A stretch of DNA of 64,000 bases from Faecalicatena contorta (GTDB lineage Bacteria > Bacillota > Clostridia > Lachnospirales > Lachnospiraceae). Made by a program: the position numbers and the translations under genes. Below, piece by piece: positions 42,843 through 53,504 of this stretch. The stretch's first letter is position 1. Every line of letters starts with the position of its first letter. The stretch covers positions 1 to 64,000 of the forward strand of contig NZ_JAFBIX010000008.1 of the NCBI RefSeq assembly GCF_021531895.1. Reading direction: 5' to 3'. The notes below the pieces were generated by a model. It did no database searches. It was not told where the DNA came from and saw nothing but the letters and a program-made list of their open reading frames with translations.

Positions 42843-44195
42843 CTATTCTTCTGTACCGTCTGCATTACCACCGGAATTCTGCGCATCCAGAGCTTCCTGA
42901 GCCGCCCTTGCCGCATCTGTATCCGGATAATCTTCGATAATCTTCTGATACTTCATATTCGCCTGATCCTGGTCACCCTTCTTCTCATAGGACTGTGCCA
43001 ACAAAAGCATTGCTGCCCCGTCATTATAGCCTGCATCCATCTGCATGACCTGTTCCAGATTGGTAATTGCCGTATCATAATTGGCAACTTCATAATTCTG
43101 CTGGGATGTTGCAAATAGATTCGAACACATTCTTGGATATAACTCCGATGTAATCTCTTCAAACTTATCCCTTCCAACTGTCCCCAGCGAATCTGCATTC
43201 ACCTTCAGAAGCTCCTCCAGCATAGCGGCATCACTCATATCCCCTGCCCGGTAATGGGCTGCAATCGACATCACAATCTCATAACTGCTCTGCGTGGATT
43301 CTGCCGTGGCCTGCGCGTTCTGCGTCTCTTCACTGGTAGAGCGGTATTCTTCCAGTTCTTTTTTCAGTGCGCTGATCTGCGCCTCCTGAGTGGCAATCTT
43401 ATCACTGAATTCCACCGTCTGCTGATTCACCTTTTCCTGCCGGGAAGCGTTCATCGCCGGCATGATTAAAAACCACATCACAGCCACGCCTACCAATACA
43501 CCCAGTGCAATATTCACAACACTGTGCAGCCCGGCATTATCCTTATAACTGGAAGATACCGGTTGAATAATAGTCTCATTACCAATATTGTAGGTAACAG
43601 TATGCTTTTCCTTCTTGTCTTTTTCCTTGATCTTCACCGTCCTTGCCTTACGGATCTGATTCAATTCATGCATGTATCGCAGGGTAATCTCATTCGTCGT
43701 ATCCAGCTTATGAGCGGCACGGATGGATTGCCTTGCTTCTCCATATTGTTCCGTCTTGATATAGAGCAACGCCAGAAGCTGATGCGCTTTTACGAACGTC
43801 GGATGGGCAGCCACAGCCTTTTTCAGCTGAATGATCGCCAGGTCCTCACCATTCTGCTGACAGTAGAGCAAAGCCTGATTATATCTACGGATCGCCTGGT
43901 TGATCATCTCCAGTTCTTCCTGAGACTCCCGGACTTTCTGAATATAGTAATTAGCAATGTTCTCATGAGACTGAAAATTCTTACTCAAGACCCACTCTAC
44001 CAACGCTTCTACAATATCTCCTCGCCCATAATACACAAGCCCCAGCAGATTCCTGGATGCAATATTCCCTCTATTATACTGTAAACTCTTCTTCAAAGAT
44101 GCAATTGCACCGGACAAATCTCGAATCTTCGCTTTCTTCAATCCATCATTATACCAGTACATGGACTGGTAAGACAATTTTGTTGTATAATCCAT
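42843..44195 (-). CDS. Membrane-anchored tetratricopeptide repeat protein
   Basis: A 450-residue protein: N-terminal TPR repeats (about 1-175, with ARDLSGAIASLKKSLQYN and similar), a linker, one transmembrane helix near 225-245 (NIALGVLVGVAVMWFLIMPA), a coiled coil (about 255-300), and C-terminal TPRs (340-440) ending in a low-complexity acidic tail. It probably scaffolds an envelope or division complex. It follows the 44-residue ORF and folC in the same direction. Confidence 0.8.
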   Translation of the reverse strand: MDYTTKLSYQSMYWYNDGLKKAKIRDLSGAIASLKKSLQYNRGNIASRNLLGLVYYGRGDIVEALVEWVLSKNFQSHENIANYYIQKVRESQEELEMINQAIRRYNQALLYCQQNGEDLAIIQLKKAVAAHPTFVKAHQLLALLYIKTEQYGEARQSIRAAHKLDTTNEITLRYMHELNQIRKARTVKIKEKDKKEKHTVTYNIGNETIIQPVSSSYKDNAGLHSVVNIALGVLVGVAVMWFLIMPAMNASRQEKVNQQTVEFSDKIATQEAQISALKKELEEYRSTSEETQNAQATAESTQSSYEIVMSIAAHYRAGDMSDAAMLEELLKVNADSLGTVGRDKFEEITSELYPRMCSNLFATSQQNYEVANYDTAITNLEQVMQMDAGYNDGAAMLLLAQSYEKKGDQDQANMKYQKIIEDYPDTDAARAAQEALDAQNSGGNADGTEE

Positions 44196-44218
44196 ATACT
44201 ACCCTCGTACCCCTTCAA

Positions 44219-44353
44219 CTACTTGGTTTGTTCAATCATCTCTCGTAAAATATCCGTCATGTCTGTCAGATCTTCCTGATAGACAGCGTCCTCTATATCC
44301 TCTACTTCCAGACTCGGCTGGAACTTCTTTAACTCTTCTTCAAAATTTAGCAT
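44219..44353 (-). CDS. Small acidic ORF coupled to folC
   Basis: A 44-residue ORF: ATG at 44353 behind GAAGGAGG, acidic and probably helical (MLNFEEELKKFQPSLEVED at the start), stop TAG at 44219. It overlaps the folC stop by 14 nt and ends 24 nt before the TPR gene. The strong ribosome site and coupling support real translation; no domain is recognised. Confidence 0.65.
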   Translation of the reverse strand: MLNFEEELKKFQPSLEVEDIEDAVYQEDLTDMTDILREMIEQTK

Positions 44354-45671
44354 GGTAACCGCCTCCTTCCAACAGCTTCTTTACCATTCCCGCAAGGTAC
44401 AGGGAACCCAGGCAATAGACATCACCGTGTTCACCCCTCTGCTTCTCTGCCGCCTTAAGTGCATCCACTATATCCACTTCACAGATAACCGGCTTCGTCG
44501 TATATCTCCTAAACACCTGTCCCAGTTCTTCTGCTGGGACCTTTCTCGCGTCTTCAATCTCCGTAATCACATAGGCTTTCGCATTGAGATTCTCACACAG
44601 ATAAGCAATCATTTGCTCATACTTCTTGTCACTCACTGCAGAGAACAGAATCACCGGACCTTCTCCTTCATCCGCGCCAAGTGCTTTCATACTCTCTACA
44701 AATGCCTCGATTGCTCCGGGATTGTGGGCACCATCAATCACAAGATGCGGTGCCGCCTGCTCCATTCTGCCTTCCCAGTGAATCGAAGCAAGTGCCTTCT
44801 GCCACCGGTCTTCATGGATAACTTCTCCTTGCAACAGATATTCCGCTGCTTCCAGTGCAATCTCTGCATTCATTGCCTGATAGCATCCACAGATCGGCAC
44901 CTGATAGATAACATCTTTATCATACGCATTCGCCCGTGAAAATGCAATATGTTTCCGGGTAACTTCTTGGATTTCGAACGCATTTTTCGATATTTCTCTA
45001 CAAGGAGCCCCCTGCTTACGGGCTGTCTGACGGATGACCTCAGCAGCTTTTGGATTGCTCCCGTCATAGAAGATCGGGACTCCACGCTTGATAATTCCAG
45101 CCTTTTCAGCTGCAATTTCTTCAATCGTATCTCCCAGAATTGCCGTGTGATCAAGACTGATCGACGTAATAATAGAAAGTGCAGGCTGTGGGATGGAATT
45201 CGTCGCATCCAGCCTGCCACCCAGACCAGTCTCCAAAATAATGTATTCCACATCCGTACCGGCAAATGCTTTCATACCCATCCCCAGTAAAAATTCAAAA
45301 TAAGAGGGATGTGCAATTCCCTCTTCTTCCATCTGTCTTACGACTTCCAGCACCTGCAGAAATACCCGAAGAAACGTCTCATTATCTATCTGTGTATGGT
45401 CTACTTGTATCCGCTCGTTGACAGATACAAGATGAGGGGAAGTAAAGAATCCTGTTCTTTTCCCCTCTGCCATTAAGATTGCCTGCAAATACGCACACAC
45501 AGAACCTTTCCCGTTGGTCCCTGCCACATGAATAATCTTCCGGTCCATACCCGGATCACCAAGTCTTCGCAAGAATTCTCTGGTATGTTCCTGCGTGTGC
45601 TTTTGCGTAAATTTTGGTATTTCTTCGATATAAGCAGTCGCTTCCTCATATGTGAATGACTCTTTTATCAT
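44340..45671 (-). CDS. folC: Bifunctional folylpolyglutamate synthase / dihydrofolate synthase
   Basis: About 443 residues of the Mur-ligase-like FolC family: P-loop AGTNGKGSVCAYL near residue 50, LETGLGGRLDATN near 135, and DGAHNPGAIEAF near 310. It adds glutamate to folates. The ATG at 45671, just past the stop of the upstream gene, is chosen over a TTG at 45701 inside it. Length fits the family. Confidence 0.92.
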   Translation of the reverse strand: MIKESFTYEEATAYIEEIPKFTQKHTQEHTREFLRRLGDPGMDRKIIHVAGTNGKGSVCAYLQAILMAEGKRTGFFTSPHLVSVNERIQVDHTQIDNETFLRVFLQVLEVVRQMEEEGIAHPSYFEFLLGMGMKAFAGTDVEYIILETGLGGRLDATNSIPQPALSIITSISLDHTAILGDTIEEIAAEKAGIIKRGVPIFYDGSNPKAAEVIRQTARKQGAPCREISKNAFEIQEVTRKHIAFSRANAYDKDVIYQVPICGCYQAMNAEIALEAAEYLLQGEVIHEDRWQKALASIHWEGRMEQAAPHLVIDGAHNPGAIEAFVESMKALGADEGEGPVILFSAVSDKKYEQMIAYLCENLNAKAYVITEIEDARKVPAEELGQVFRRYTTKPVICEVDIVDALKAAEKQRGEHGDVYCLGSLYLAGMVKKLLEGGGYHAKF

Positions 45672-45672
45672 C

Positions 45673-47880
45673 TTACTCTTCTTCCTCTTCTGCCTGCTCA
45701 ACCCAGGATCTTGTCTTATCGGTCGCAGTTCCTTCCTGAACCTTTAATTCACCATCTTGATAAATATATTCATCCGACTTGCGGAACAATGTATTGCTTG
45801 ATCCCATCTGCTGAACTACGATCACATCGCCGTCTTGCAATTCAATATCTGAGATATCAATTCGCGTATTGTTCAAGAATGAACTCTTCTGCTTTTCTCC
45901 ATTGACATATACCTTACTTGACTTTGTAAAGTTCTCGCCGTACAGGCTGTAACCGCTCTTTAGATGTGGCACAATATTCGTCAGCGTCACATCCCGGACA
46001 CCCATGACCATATGTCCTTTTGTAATCGGTTCTTCTCCGTCATACACGTACTGATTGCCATATAAGATATCATATTGCAGAAGTTCCAGATCTGCCAGAT
46101 AATTCTTGGTCTGTCTTCTTTCCTGATGATAATTGAACACGGTACCGGAATGAATATCCAGACGCTCAAATACATCCGCCATAATCTGGTAAGACGCAAT
46201 GTTACGATCCACTTTCTCCAGACCAATATTATCCCAGATCACATAATTCGTGTTATACAGGTAACGTCCTTTTAGATCTTCAGCTTTTAATCCCATCGTC
46301 GGAAGATGATCTCCATAGAATACAATAACCGTCGGTTCTCCACGCTCTTCGATTGCTTTGACCAGATTGCCTGCAAACTGATCCATCTCATAGACCTGAT
46401 TTACATAGTATTCCCATTTATTTTTCAAGCCTTCATCTTCAATTCCTTCTATGGTAATCGTCGGATTCTCCAGTACCTTCTCTTCTGGATAATCCCCATG
46501 TCCCTGTACACTGACACCAAACACAAAATCCTGCTGCTCAGTGGTATCCATCGCTTCCAGAATATGTTGAATCAGAATATCATCCTTAGCCCATCCATTT
46601 TCCGTAGTCTGTAAGATATTCATAAATTCCTTACTGGTAAATGTATCAAACCCGATATTATTATACACCTTCGCACGGCTATAGAAGTTTCCTCCATTAT
46701 TATGAAGTCCGTGAGTTCCATAGCCTAATGCCGCCAATGCTGTCGCGGCACTCTCACATGTCTGATTCTTTAATACCGTCTTATATGGGTATTCACCTGG
46801 TCCAAAATATCTCATATTCATACCCGTCAGCACTTCAAACTCCGTATTCGCCGTACCGGCACCTACAGAAGGTACTTTGAAATAACCAGATGAATAATTA
46901 TTATACATCTCATGCAGATTCGGGCATGGATCCTGAGATGTTGTAAAGAATTCTGCCTCATCCACATCAAAATACGACTCTAACTGAATAAAGATAATAT
47001 TCGGCTTTTCTTCATCCGACAATCCTGTCTCACTCTTTGTAATCTCGCCGTTATTGCTGATCTCTGCAATGGTCTCTTCGTTATAATCATTTGGCTCATT
47101 AATTCCTGTATTGAACAGACTGGCCATAAAGCAGTATGGAAGACCGTAATCTTCATACGCAAAGGCGATGTTTCCAAAATAAGTTGATACTACCCTCTTT
47201 TCCACAGCCAGATCTGAGATGACTCCATAAGATACTGCGCAGATAATGATCCCAATCAGCGCCCATACACGGTGAAGCTTGCCTTCATACTGTCCGCCGC
47301 GTTTCCACATGGATATGATCCAGATAATGACTGCCACAATTCCGACAGCCAGAATAATCAATTCAAACCCATTGAAATAATTATTGATCAGCGCAGTCGC
47401 ATCCTTTGCCATTTTAAGATCCTGTGCATTAAAAGGCGTAACTCGCTTCATAAGCATATATCCGTTGGCAATTCCCAGCACCATCCACAGGACACTGATG
47501 ATAATACGTACAAACACCCGGCGTTTGAACAGATATACCACAGAAAATGTTATAAATATCATAAATGCATTGTACAGGAACACCACCGGTGTCCCTGTCA
47601 TATATCCCCACGCTTCCGCGGCAGAATGTCTGGAAATCGCTTCGATCGCGAAATTAATGATGCACGCAAGTAATGCGTGAAATACCAGTGAAAATCGATT
47701 CATAAAACGATAGACTGGCTTCATTTTTTTAGCAAAAGCACTGTTGCGCCGCTCCTCTATAATACGTGCACGCCGCTCCTTTTTTGCTTTCCAATATTCC
47801 CTCACATCTTCCTTTTTCAGATTCTTCAGTTTATGAATTGCCCCTTTCACATCAGGCTTCTTAAAATGAATTTTCTTCAT
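45673..47880 (-). CDS. LTA synthase family sulfatase-domain membrane protein
   Basis: A 735-residue protein: a long basic N-terminus, five transmembrane helices (about 60-250), and an extracytoplasmic sulfatase/alkaline-phosphatase-fold domain (about 290-600). IIFIQLESYFD and GTANTEFEVLTGMN supply the metal-binding Glu and catalytic Thr. The last roughly 100 residues form an extra domain with a short beta-rich segment. Members polymerise glycerol-phosphate onto lipids or modify envelope glycans. It ends 2 nt before folC. Confidence 0.87.
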   Translation of the reverse strand: MKKIHFKKPDVKGAIHKLKNLKKEDVREYWKAKKERRARIIEERRNSAFAKKMKPVYRFMNRFSLVFHALLACIINFAIEAISRHSAAEAWGYMTGTPVVFLYNAFMIFITFSVVYLFKRRVFVRIIISVLWMVLGIANGYMLMKRVTPFNAQDLKMAKDATALINNYFNGFELIILAVGIVAVIIWIISMWKRGGQYEGKLHRVWALIGIIICAVSYGVISDLAVEKRVVSTYFGNIAFAYEDYGLPYCFMASLFNTGINEPNDYNEETIAEISNNGEITKSETGLSDEEKPNIIFIQLESYFDVDEAEFFTTSQDPCPNLHEMYNNYSSGYFKVPSVGAGTANTEFEVLTGMNMRYFGPGEYPYKTVLKNQTCESAATALAALGYGTHGLHNNGGNFYSRAKVYNNIGFDTFTSKEFMNILQTTENGWAKDDILIQHILEAMDTTEQQDFVFGVSVQGHGDYPEEKVLENPTITIEGIEDEGLKNKWEYYVNQVYEMDQFAGNLVKAIEERGEPTVIVFYGDHLPTMGLKAEDLKGRYLYNTNYVIWDNIGLEKVDRNIASYQIMADVFERLDIHSGTVFNYHQERRQTKNYLADLELLQYDILYGNQYVYDGEEPITKGHMVMGVRDVTLTNIVPHLKSGYSLYGENFTKSSKVYVNGEKQKSSFLNNTRIDISDIELQDGDVIVVQQMGSSNTLFRKSDEYIYQDGELKVQEGTATDKTRSWVEQAEEEEE

Positions 47881-47889
47881 AATATCCCC

Positions 47890-50547
47890 TTATGACTGTT
47901 TTGCTTTTAATCCTTCCAGCCGTTCTTTTACTTGTTCCATCATCTGTTTGTATGTCTCAAGTTTGTCTCTTTCTTCCTGCACCTTTGCCGCTGGTGCTTT
48001 GCTTACGAATTTTTCATTATTCAACATTCCAGACGCACGAGCGATTTCTTTCGTCAGACGTGCCTCTTCCTTCGTCAGACGCTCGATTTCCTGTTCGAAA
48101 TCAATCAACTCTTCTAACGGTACATATGCGGTTGCATCTGGTACTACGATGGATACTGCATCCTCTGCAATTCCAGTCTTATCGTGCTGAATAACAAAAT
48201 CATTTGCTGCTGCCATCATAACCGCAGACTGTTTCAGGGACTCAAGTCCCTTACAGAGCATCTCGTCCTCACATACAATATATACTTTTGTTTTTCTGGA
48301 ATTCGGTACATTCATCTCTGCACGAACATTACGGACACCTTTGACGATTGCTTTGAGATGTTCCGCAATATTCTCTGCATCTGCAAAATTAAGCTTTTCA
48401 TCATATACCGGCCAGTCGGATAACATCAGTGACTCTTCTTCCGGACAAACCTTTCCATATATTTCCTCTGTCACGAAAGGCATGAACGGATGCAGCAGTT
48501 TCAATGACTTCTTCAGTACTTCCCGTAATGTCCACATTGCATCATTTGCACTCTGTGCATCTTCATCCGCATGATAAATACGGTATTTTGCCAGCTCAAT
48601 GTACCAGTCACAGAACTCATCCCAGATGAAATCATATACTTTCTGAAGTGCGATTCCAAGCTCGAACTTATCCATATTCTCCGTTACATCTTTTACCAGA
48701 TTATTACATCTGGACAGAATCCAGCAGTCAGCTGGACGAAGTGTGATATCTACCGGCTCAGTGATCTCTTTGCCTTCAATATTCATCAGGATAAAACGAG
48801 ACGCATTCCATACCTTATTCGCAAAATTACGGCTGGCTTCCACCCTTTCATTATAAAAACGCATATCATTACCAGGTGCATTTCCCGTGATCAATGTCAT
48901 ACGCAATGCATCAGCACCGTACTGATCAATAATCTCCAGTGGGTCAATACCATTTCCAAGAGATTTACTCATCTTACGTCCCTGAGAGTCTCTTACCAGA
49001 CCGTGGATGAATACGGTATGGAATGGTGATTTTCCAGTGTGTGCATATCCAGAGAACACCATACGGATTACCCAGAAGAAGATAATATCGTATCCAGTTA
49101 CCAGAACATCTGTCGGATAGAAATAATCCAGGTCTTCCGTCTGATCCGGCCATCCCAGAGTAGAGAACGGCCATAATGCAGAACTGAACCAGGTATCCAG
49201 TGTATCTTCATCCTGTGTGAAATGTGTACATCCGCACTTCGGACATTTTTCCGGCATGCCCCTGGAAACTACGATCTCACCACACTCGTCACAGTAATAT
49301 GCAGGAATTCTGTGTCCCCACCAGATCTGTCTGGATATACACCAATCGCGGATATTCTCCAGCCAGTGCAGATATATTTTATCAAAACGCTCTGGTACAA
49401 ACTTCAGGTCACCGTTCTTTACAGCTTCGATAGCTGGTTTTGCCAACTCTTCCATTCTTACGAACCACTGCTGTTTTACCATTGGCTCAACGGTTGTGTG
49501 ACATCTGTCGTGAGTTCCTACATTATGAGAATGTGGAACAACCTTTACCAGATATCCCTGCTCTTCCAGATCTTTTACCATAGCTTTTCTTGCCTCATAA
49601 CGATCCATTCCGGCATACTTGCCGCCTTTTTCGTTAATTGTAGCATCATCATTCAGAACATTGATCTCTTCCAGATTGTGGCGTTTTCCAACTTCAAAGT
49701 CGTTCGGGTCGTGTGCCGGTGTAATCTTAACTGCACCTGTTCCGAATTCTTTATCAACATAATAATCCGCAACGATTGGAATCTCACGATTCACCAGCGG
49801 AAGTATGGCTTTCTTGCCAACGATATCTTTATATCTCTCATCATCCGGATGTACTGCGATCGCAGTATCACCAAGCATGGTCTCAGGACGTGTAGTAGCA
49901 ATCTCCAGGAAATCATCGGTACCAACGATTGGGTACTTAATATGCCAGAAGAATCCATCCTGTTCTTCATGTTCCACTTCCGCATCAGAAAGGGAGGTCT
50001 TACATACTGGACACCAGTTGATGATTCTGGATCCTCTGTAGATATATCCTTCTTCATATAACTTAATAAATACTTCTTCTACCGCCTTGGAACATCCTTC
50101 GTCCATCGTGAAACGCTCTCTGTCCCAATCACAGGAGACACCCAGCTTCTTCAGCTGTCCTTCGATGGTTCCTGCGTATTCTTCCTTCCACTGCCAGGTT
50201 CTCTCCAAGAACTTCTCACGTCCCAGTTCTTTCTTATCAATACCTTCTTCTTTCAACTGGTTCGTTACCTTAACCTCTGTAGAGATTGCGGCATGGTCAG
50301 TTCCCGGCACCCACAATGTGTTGTAGCCCTGCATTCTCTTATAACGAATCAGGATATCCTGTAAAGTATTGTCGAGCGCATGGCCCATGTGCAGCTTACC
50401 GGTGATATTCGGCGGCGGCATAACAGTTGTAAATGGTTTACGGCTTCTGTCTACTTCAGCGTGAAAATACTTGTTCTCACACCATTTTTCATACAATTTT
50501 GGCTCAATCTCTTTCGGATTGTAAGTCGTCTCAAGCTTCTGGCTCAT
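47890..50547 (-). CDS. valS: Valyl-tRNA synthetase
   Basis: An 885-residue class I synthetase with HIGH motif [16 protein letters not shown], the KMSKS motif KMSKSLGNG, the valyl editing domain ([12 protein letters not shown]), a Cys4 zinc-type element (CDECGE...CPKCGC) and a C-terminal coiled-coil arm. Length is normal. A T-box leader with its own promoter precedes it. Confidence 0.97.
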   Translation of the reverse strand: MSQKLETTYNPKEIEPKLYEKWCENKYFHAEVDRSRKPFTTVMPPPNITGKLHMGHALDNTLQDILIRYKRMQGYNTLWVPGTDHAAISTEVKVTNQLKEEGIDKKELGREKFLERTWQWKEEYAGTIEGQLKKLGVSCDWDRERFTMDEGCSKAVEEVFIKLYEEGYIYRGSRIINWCPVCKTSLSDAEVEHEEQDGFFWHIKYPIVGTDDFLEIATTRPETMLGDTAIAVHPDDERYKDIVGKKAILPLVNREIPIVADYYVDKEFGTGAVKITPAHDPNDFEVGKRHNLEEINVLNDDATINEKGGKYAGMDRYEARKAMVKDLEEQGYLVKVVPHSHNVGTHDRCHTTVEPMVKQQWFVRMEELAKPAIEAVKNGDLKFVPERFDKIYLHWLENIRDWCISRQIWWGHRIPAYYCDECGEIVVSRGMPEKCPKCGCTHFTQDEDTLDTWFSSALWPFSTLGWPDQTEDLDYFYPTDVLVTGYDIIFFWVIRMVFSGYAHTGKSPFHTVFIHGLVRDSQGRKMSKSLGNGIDPLEIIDQYGADALRMTLITGNAPGNDMRFYNERVEASRNFANKVWNASRFILMNIEGKEITEPVDITLRPADCWILSRCNNLVKDVTENMDKFELGIALQKVYDFIWDEFCDWYIELAKYRIYHADEDAQSANDAMWTLREVLKKSLKLLHPFMPFVTEEIYGKVCPEEESLMLSDWPVYDEKLNFADAENIAEHLKAIVKGVRNVRAEMNVPNSRKTKVYIVCEDEMLCKGLESLKQSAVMMAAANDFVIQHDKTGIAEDAVSIVVPDATAYVPLEELIDFEQEIERLTKEEARLTKEIARASGMLNNEKFVSKAPAAKVQEERDKLETYKQMMEQVKERLEGLKAKQS

Positions 50548-50600
50548 AATTTCCTCCTCACCTCATAAATAAGTTCACATTATTTTCACATTTAAGGGCG

Positions 50601-50931
50601 AAAAAAAACGCCCTCTACAAAACGTAAAGGGCGACTGTCATCGCGGTACCACCTTTATTTATATAGTAGAAATACCTTCTATATATCTCATCATATTCTA
50701 TAACGGGAACGACTCCGGGATGGCCTAATATTCTACCTGATCCTCACTTGATCCTGTGATCACTCTCACGAATATCCGCGGTCATTGTCGCAATAGTTCA
50801 GCCATCCGGCTCCAAAGCTACCTTCTGCATCCTACTTCCTTAAGCGCCTCTCAACCAGTGGGCTGCTCTCTCTGTCAGGGCAATCATGCATACTCCTCTT
50901 CTTCAATGCCTTTATTTCTTAAATTGAACTA
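50601..50931 (-). promoter_or_regulatory. T-box riboswitch leader of valS
   Basis: The conserved T-box GGTGGTACCGCG (minus strand, 50653-50642) is followed by a terminator CGCCCT...AGGGCG (50609-50633) and eight T (50608-50601). About 280 nt of upstream leader forms the stem I-III region. Uncharged tRNA-Val binding would favour the antiterminator. I could not fix the specifier codon with confidence. Confidence 0.9.
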
Positions 50932-50937
50932 ATGACT

Positions 50938-50966
50938 ATCATAGCCATCAAAGTAACGTTTGTCAA
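50938..50966 (-). promoter_or_regulatory. Promoter of the valS T-box leader
   Basis: TTGACA (50961-50966) and TATGAT (50938-50943) on the minus strand, 17 nt apart, placing the start near 50931. Confidence 0.8.
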
Positions 50967-51019
50967 GAAGTTTAAAAAATTTTCAGAAATCCTTAAGAGT
51001 GTCGGAACCCTCTTAATTG

Positions 51020-51532
51020 TTACTTAAGCTTCGCTCCATCCGCAAAAGCATTGCCAACTTTTACTCCCAGAACATGGTACGCATTATTAAATGGGTCAAA
51101 GGTAATCGGTGCAACTTTGTCTACATCTACTTTCCCGTCTGTCATCACAGATTCATCCACACTCACATTGATGATTTCCCCAACCATACGGCAAGTTTCC
51201 GGATCATAGCTTTTAAGCTTACACTCCAGGCAAACAGCCAGTTCATTAATAATCGGCGCATCCACTCGTTCACTTTTTTCAACGGTAAACCCTGCTTTTT
51301 CCATCTTATTTGCCACTTGATTGCCAGATTCAATTCCAACATAATCACATTCCACAACATGGGCAGCATCTGCCATACTTACGGTAAATGCCTGTCGAGA
51401 CAAGATATTCTTAACCGTTTTATGTCCCACTGATAAACACATCGATATCTCATTCGATTCACTGATACCTCCCCACGCCGCATTCATCGCATCCGGAACA
51501 CCATTTTCATCGTAACTTGCGATAATCAGCAC
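51020..51532 (-). pseudogene. Flavin reductase-like gene lacking its 5' end
   Basis: A 170-codon frame matching the flavin reductase / FMN-binding split-barrel family (NAAWGGISESNEISMCLS, AFTVSMADAAHVVECDYVG). The family usually begins about 15 residues earlier with a segment ending YPxPVLII. Here YPQPVLII is preserved in frame, but a TAA lies two codons before the Tyr and no ATG or ribosome site exists. A perfect palindrome (51567-51649) lies 35 nt upstream. The gene was probably truncated by that insertion or a linked deletion; translation from the GTG at 51532 is possible but weak. Confidence 0.72.
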
Positions 51533-51566
51533 CGGCTGCGGATAAGTTTATTGAATTTTTGTCAAA

Positions 51567-51649
51567 TAGGGACGTAGTAAAGTGAAAGAATACCCCGGGG
51601 TAAAGTTGCACTTTACCCCGGGGTATTCTTTCACTTTACTACGTCCCTA
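51567..51649. repeat. Long perfect palindrome, copy C of the GGGAC repeat family
   Basis: About 40-bp arms (starting TAGGGACGTAGTAAAGTGAA, containing CCCCGGGG) are exact inverted repeats around a 3-base loop TGC. The first TAG is the stop codon of the AEC gene. It shares the GGGAC-N-TAAA-TGAAA pattern with copies D and E. As RNA it would be among the most stable hairpins in the window; as DNA it is cruciform- or MITE-like. Confidence 0.92.
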
Positions 51650-52591
51650 AATTAACGACATGCTCCTCAATACGTACAGCCATCCTGTCAATGTAAATGC
51701 GCTGAATAATGTAGTCAGCATTACTACACTGGAGGACAGTACCCCTTCGTGCCCCATATTCTTGGCCATAACAAAGCTGCTTACCGTTGTTGCGGATCCC
51801 AGCATCACGAGAATCGCCACCAGTTCTTCCTGCCGGAAACCGAATTGTACTGCAAGTGGCAGGAAGATTGCACAAAATCCTGCCAATTTAATCAATGTGG
51901 CTATGACCGTAGGTTTTACCTTTGCAAAGGCTTTTTTAATATCGAAAGTCGCACCCATTGCCATCAGCCCCATCGGCGTTGCTACTCCGGCAATACTGGT
52001 CACCGTCTTTTCCATAATATGCGGCATTGGTATCTGAAGAGCAGACCACAAAAGGCCTGCCACAATTCCAATAATAATCGGGTTGGTTACGATACCTTTC
52101 AGCGTCTTTTTTATCACTTTTCTGTCCATACCATTCTGTCCCGGGCGGAATACGGATAACACTACCACCGCCATGATATTATACAGCGGCACACTGCCAA
52201 TGATCATCAGCGGAGCCATCCCGGAAGTCCCATAGATATTTTGTATAAAAGCAATTCCAAGAAGCGCTGCACTGCTGCGATAGGATGCCTGAATGAACTC
52301 GCCCCGGATTGAACGATCCTTCCACAGGAATGAAATCAGAGCCGAAACCGCAATGCACAGAAGCGTCACAACAAAGCAGAACAGCACAAACTTCACATCC
52401 CATACCTGACTAAAATCCACCGTTGCCAGATCACTGAACACCAGCACAGGCAATGGCACAGCAAAGACAAACTTATTCATCTTCGCAGCAAACACATCAT
52501 CAATCCAACCAATTTTCTTAAAAACCAGTCCCAGTACCATCATCAAAAACACCGGAACTGTTGCATTTAAACTAAAGATCAAATTCTCCAT
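51647..52591 (-). CDS. AEC-family transporter
   Basis: A 314-residue membrane protein with about ten helices of the auxin efflux carrier family (VLGLVFKKIGWIDD near the N-terminus, MAKNMGHEGVLSSSVVMLTT near the end). The substrate is unknown. It is not closely similar by eye to the AEC protein at 26655. Its stop codon is the first three bases of palindrome C; repeat D lies just upstream of its start. Confidence 0.85.
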   Translation of the reverse strand: MENLIFSLNATVPVFLMMVLGLVFKKIGWIDDVFAAKMNKFVFAVPLPVLVFSDLATVDFSQVWDVKFVLFCFVVTLLCIAVSALISFLWKDRSIRGEFIQASYRSSAALLGIAFIQNIYGTSGMAPLMIIGSVPLYNIMAVVVLSVFRPGQNGMDRKVIKKTLKGIVTNPIIIGIVAGLLWSALQIPMPHIMEKTVTSIAGVATPMGLMAMGATFDIKKAFAKVKPTVIATLIKLAGFCAIFLPLAVQFGFRQEELVAILVMLGSATTVSSFVMAKNMGHEGVLSSSVVMLTTLFSAFTLTGWLYVLRSMSLI

Positions 52592-52611
52592 CTTGAGTCC
52601 TTTCTGAATAG

Positions 52612-52648
52612 GTGGGGACGGGGTAAATTGAAAAAAACCCCGTCCCCC
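52612..52648 (-). repeat. Dispersed GGGGAC-ended repeat, copy D (short form)
   Basis: A half-length unit: GGGGACGGGGT pairs with ACCCCGTCCCC around an A/T-rich loop. It begins directly after the stop codon of the macrodomain gene (52649-52651) and corresponds to the second half of copies A, B and E. Confidence 0.85.
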
Positions 52649-53497
52649 TTAACGAAATAGTTTCTTATATATATTAAAATCTTCTTCTTTAAATACGTTG
52701 AATATTACGCGTTCTATCCTTGACTTGGTCAGGTATCTGTCTACGGTCTCGACAGCAATCTGGGCTGCGAGTTTGTTGGGGAAATGGAATTCTCCTGTCG
52801 CGATGCAGCAGAATGCAATGGTTTTTAGTCCTTCCTTTTCTGCCAGTTTCAGGCAGCTTAAGTAGCAGGATTTTAATTCTTCTTTTTGCTTTTCCGTCAC
52901 TTCCATACCTACGATTGGTCCGACAGTATGAATGACGTATCTGGCGGGCAGATTGTATCCGCCTGTAATCTTGGCTTTGCCGGTCGCTTCTTCGTGCCCT
53001 TGTGCTTCCATAAGTTCTGCGCATTCGTTACGAAGTTGAATTCCTGCTGCTGAGTGTATCGCATTATCGATGCACCCGTGGCATGGCACGAAGCAGCCAA
53101 GCATCTGGCTGTTGGCTGCATTTACAACGGCATCTGCGGCAAGTCTTGTGATATCGCCCTTCCAGAGTGAGATCTTCTCTGCATTTTTCATGTCAGTACA
53201 AGGATAAACACTTTGAATTGCAGGGATCTCTTCTATTGTTACAATCCCTTTTTCCTGATTCTCTTCTTGCAGCAATTCGTCCTGCAGCACAAGGAAATCG
53301 TCACCGGCTTCTCCTGGAAAACGCACATTCATAAGGCTTCTCAACAGCCGCCTCTTTCCTTCATAATTAACAGGCTCCTGCAAAGATGCATATCCTTGAT
53401 TTTCACCTTTCAAATATTCAATCAGATGGCTGACTCTTTCTTCTCTTGTCATCATAGCCTGCGTTACCTCCCATTCATCTGCATGATCTTTAATCAT
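52649..53497 (-). CDS. Zinc-type macrodomain protein, probable protein-ADP-ribose hydrolase
   Basis: A 282-residue protein. An N-terminal helical region (1-110) precedes a macrodomain (about 115-280) with GDITRLAADAVVNAANSQML, the zinc-macrodomain signature GCFVPCHGCIDNAIH, and ITGGYNLPARYVIHTVGP. This subclass removes ADP-ribose from proteins and is often paired with SirTM sirtuins. The sirtuin in this window is 5 kb away in another operon. It lies 7 nt from the glycosylase gene upstream, so the two are likely co-transcribed. Confidence 0.88.
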   Translation of the reverse strand: MIKDHADEWEVTQAMMTREERVSHLIEYLKGENQGYASLQEPVNYEGKRRLLRSLMNVRFPGEAGDDFLVLQDELLQEENQEKGIVTIEEIPAIQSVYPCTDMKNAEKISLWKGDITRLAADAVVNAANSQMLGCFVPCHGCIDNAIHSAAGIQLRNECAELMEAQGHEEATGKAKITGGYNLPARYVIHTVGPIVGMEVTEKQKEELKSCYLSCLKLAEKEGLKTIAFCCIATGEFHFPNKLAAQIAVETVDRYLTKSRIERVIFNVFKEEDFNIYKKLFR

Positions 53498-53504
53498 ACA
53501 TCTT

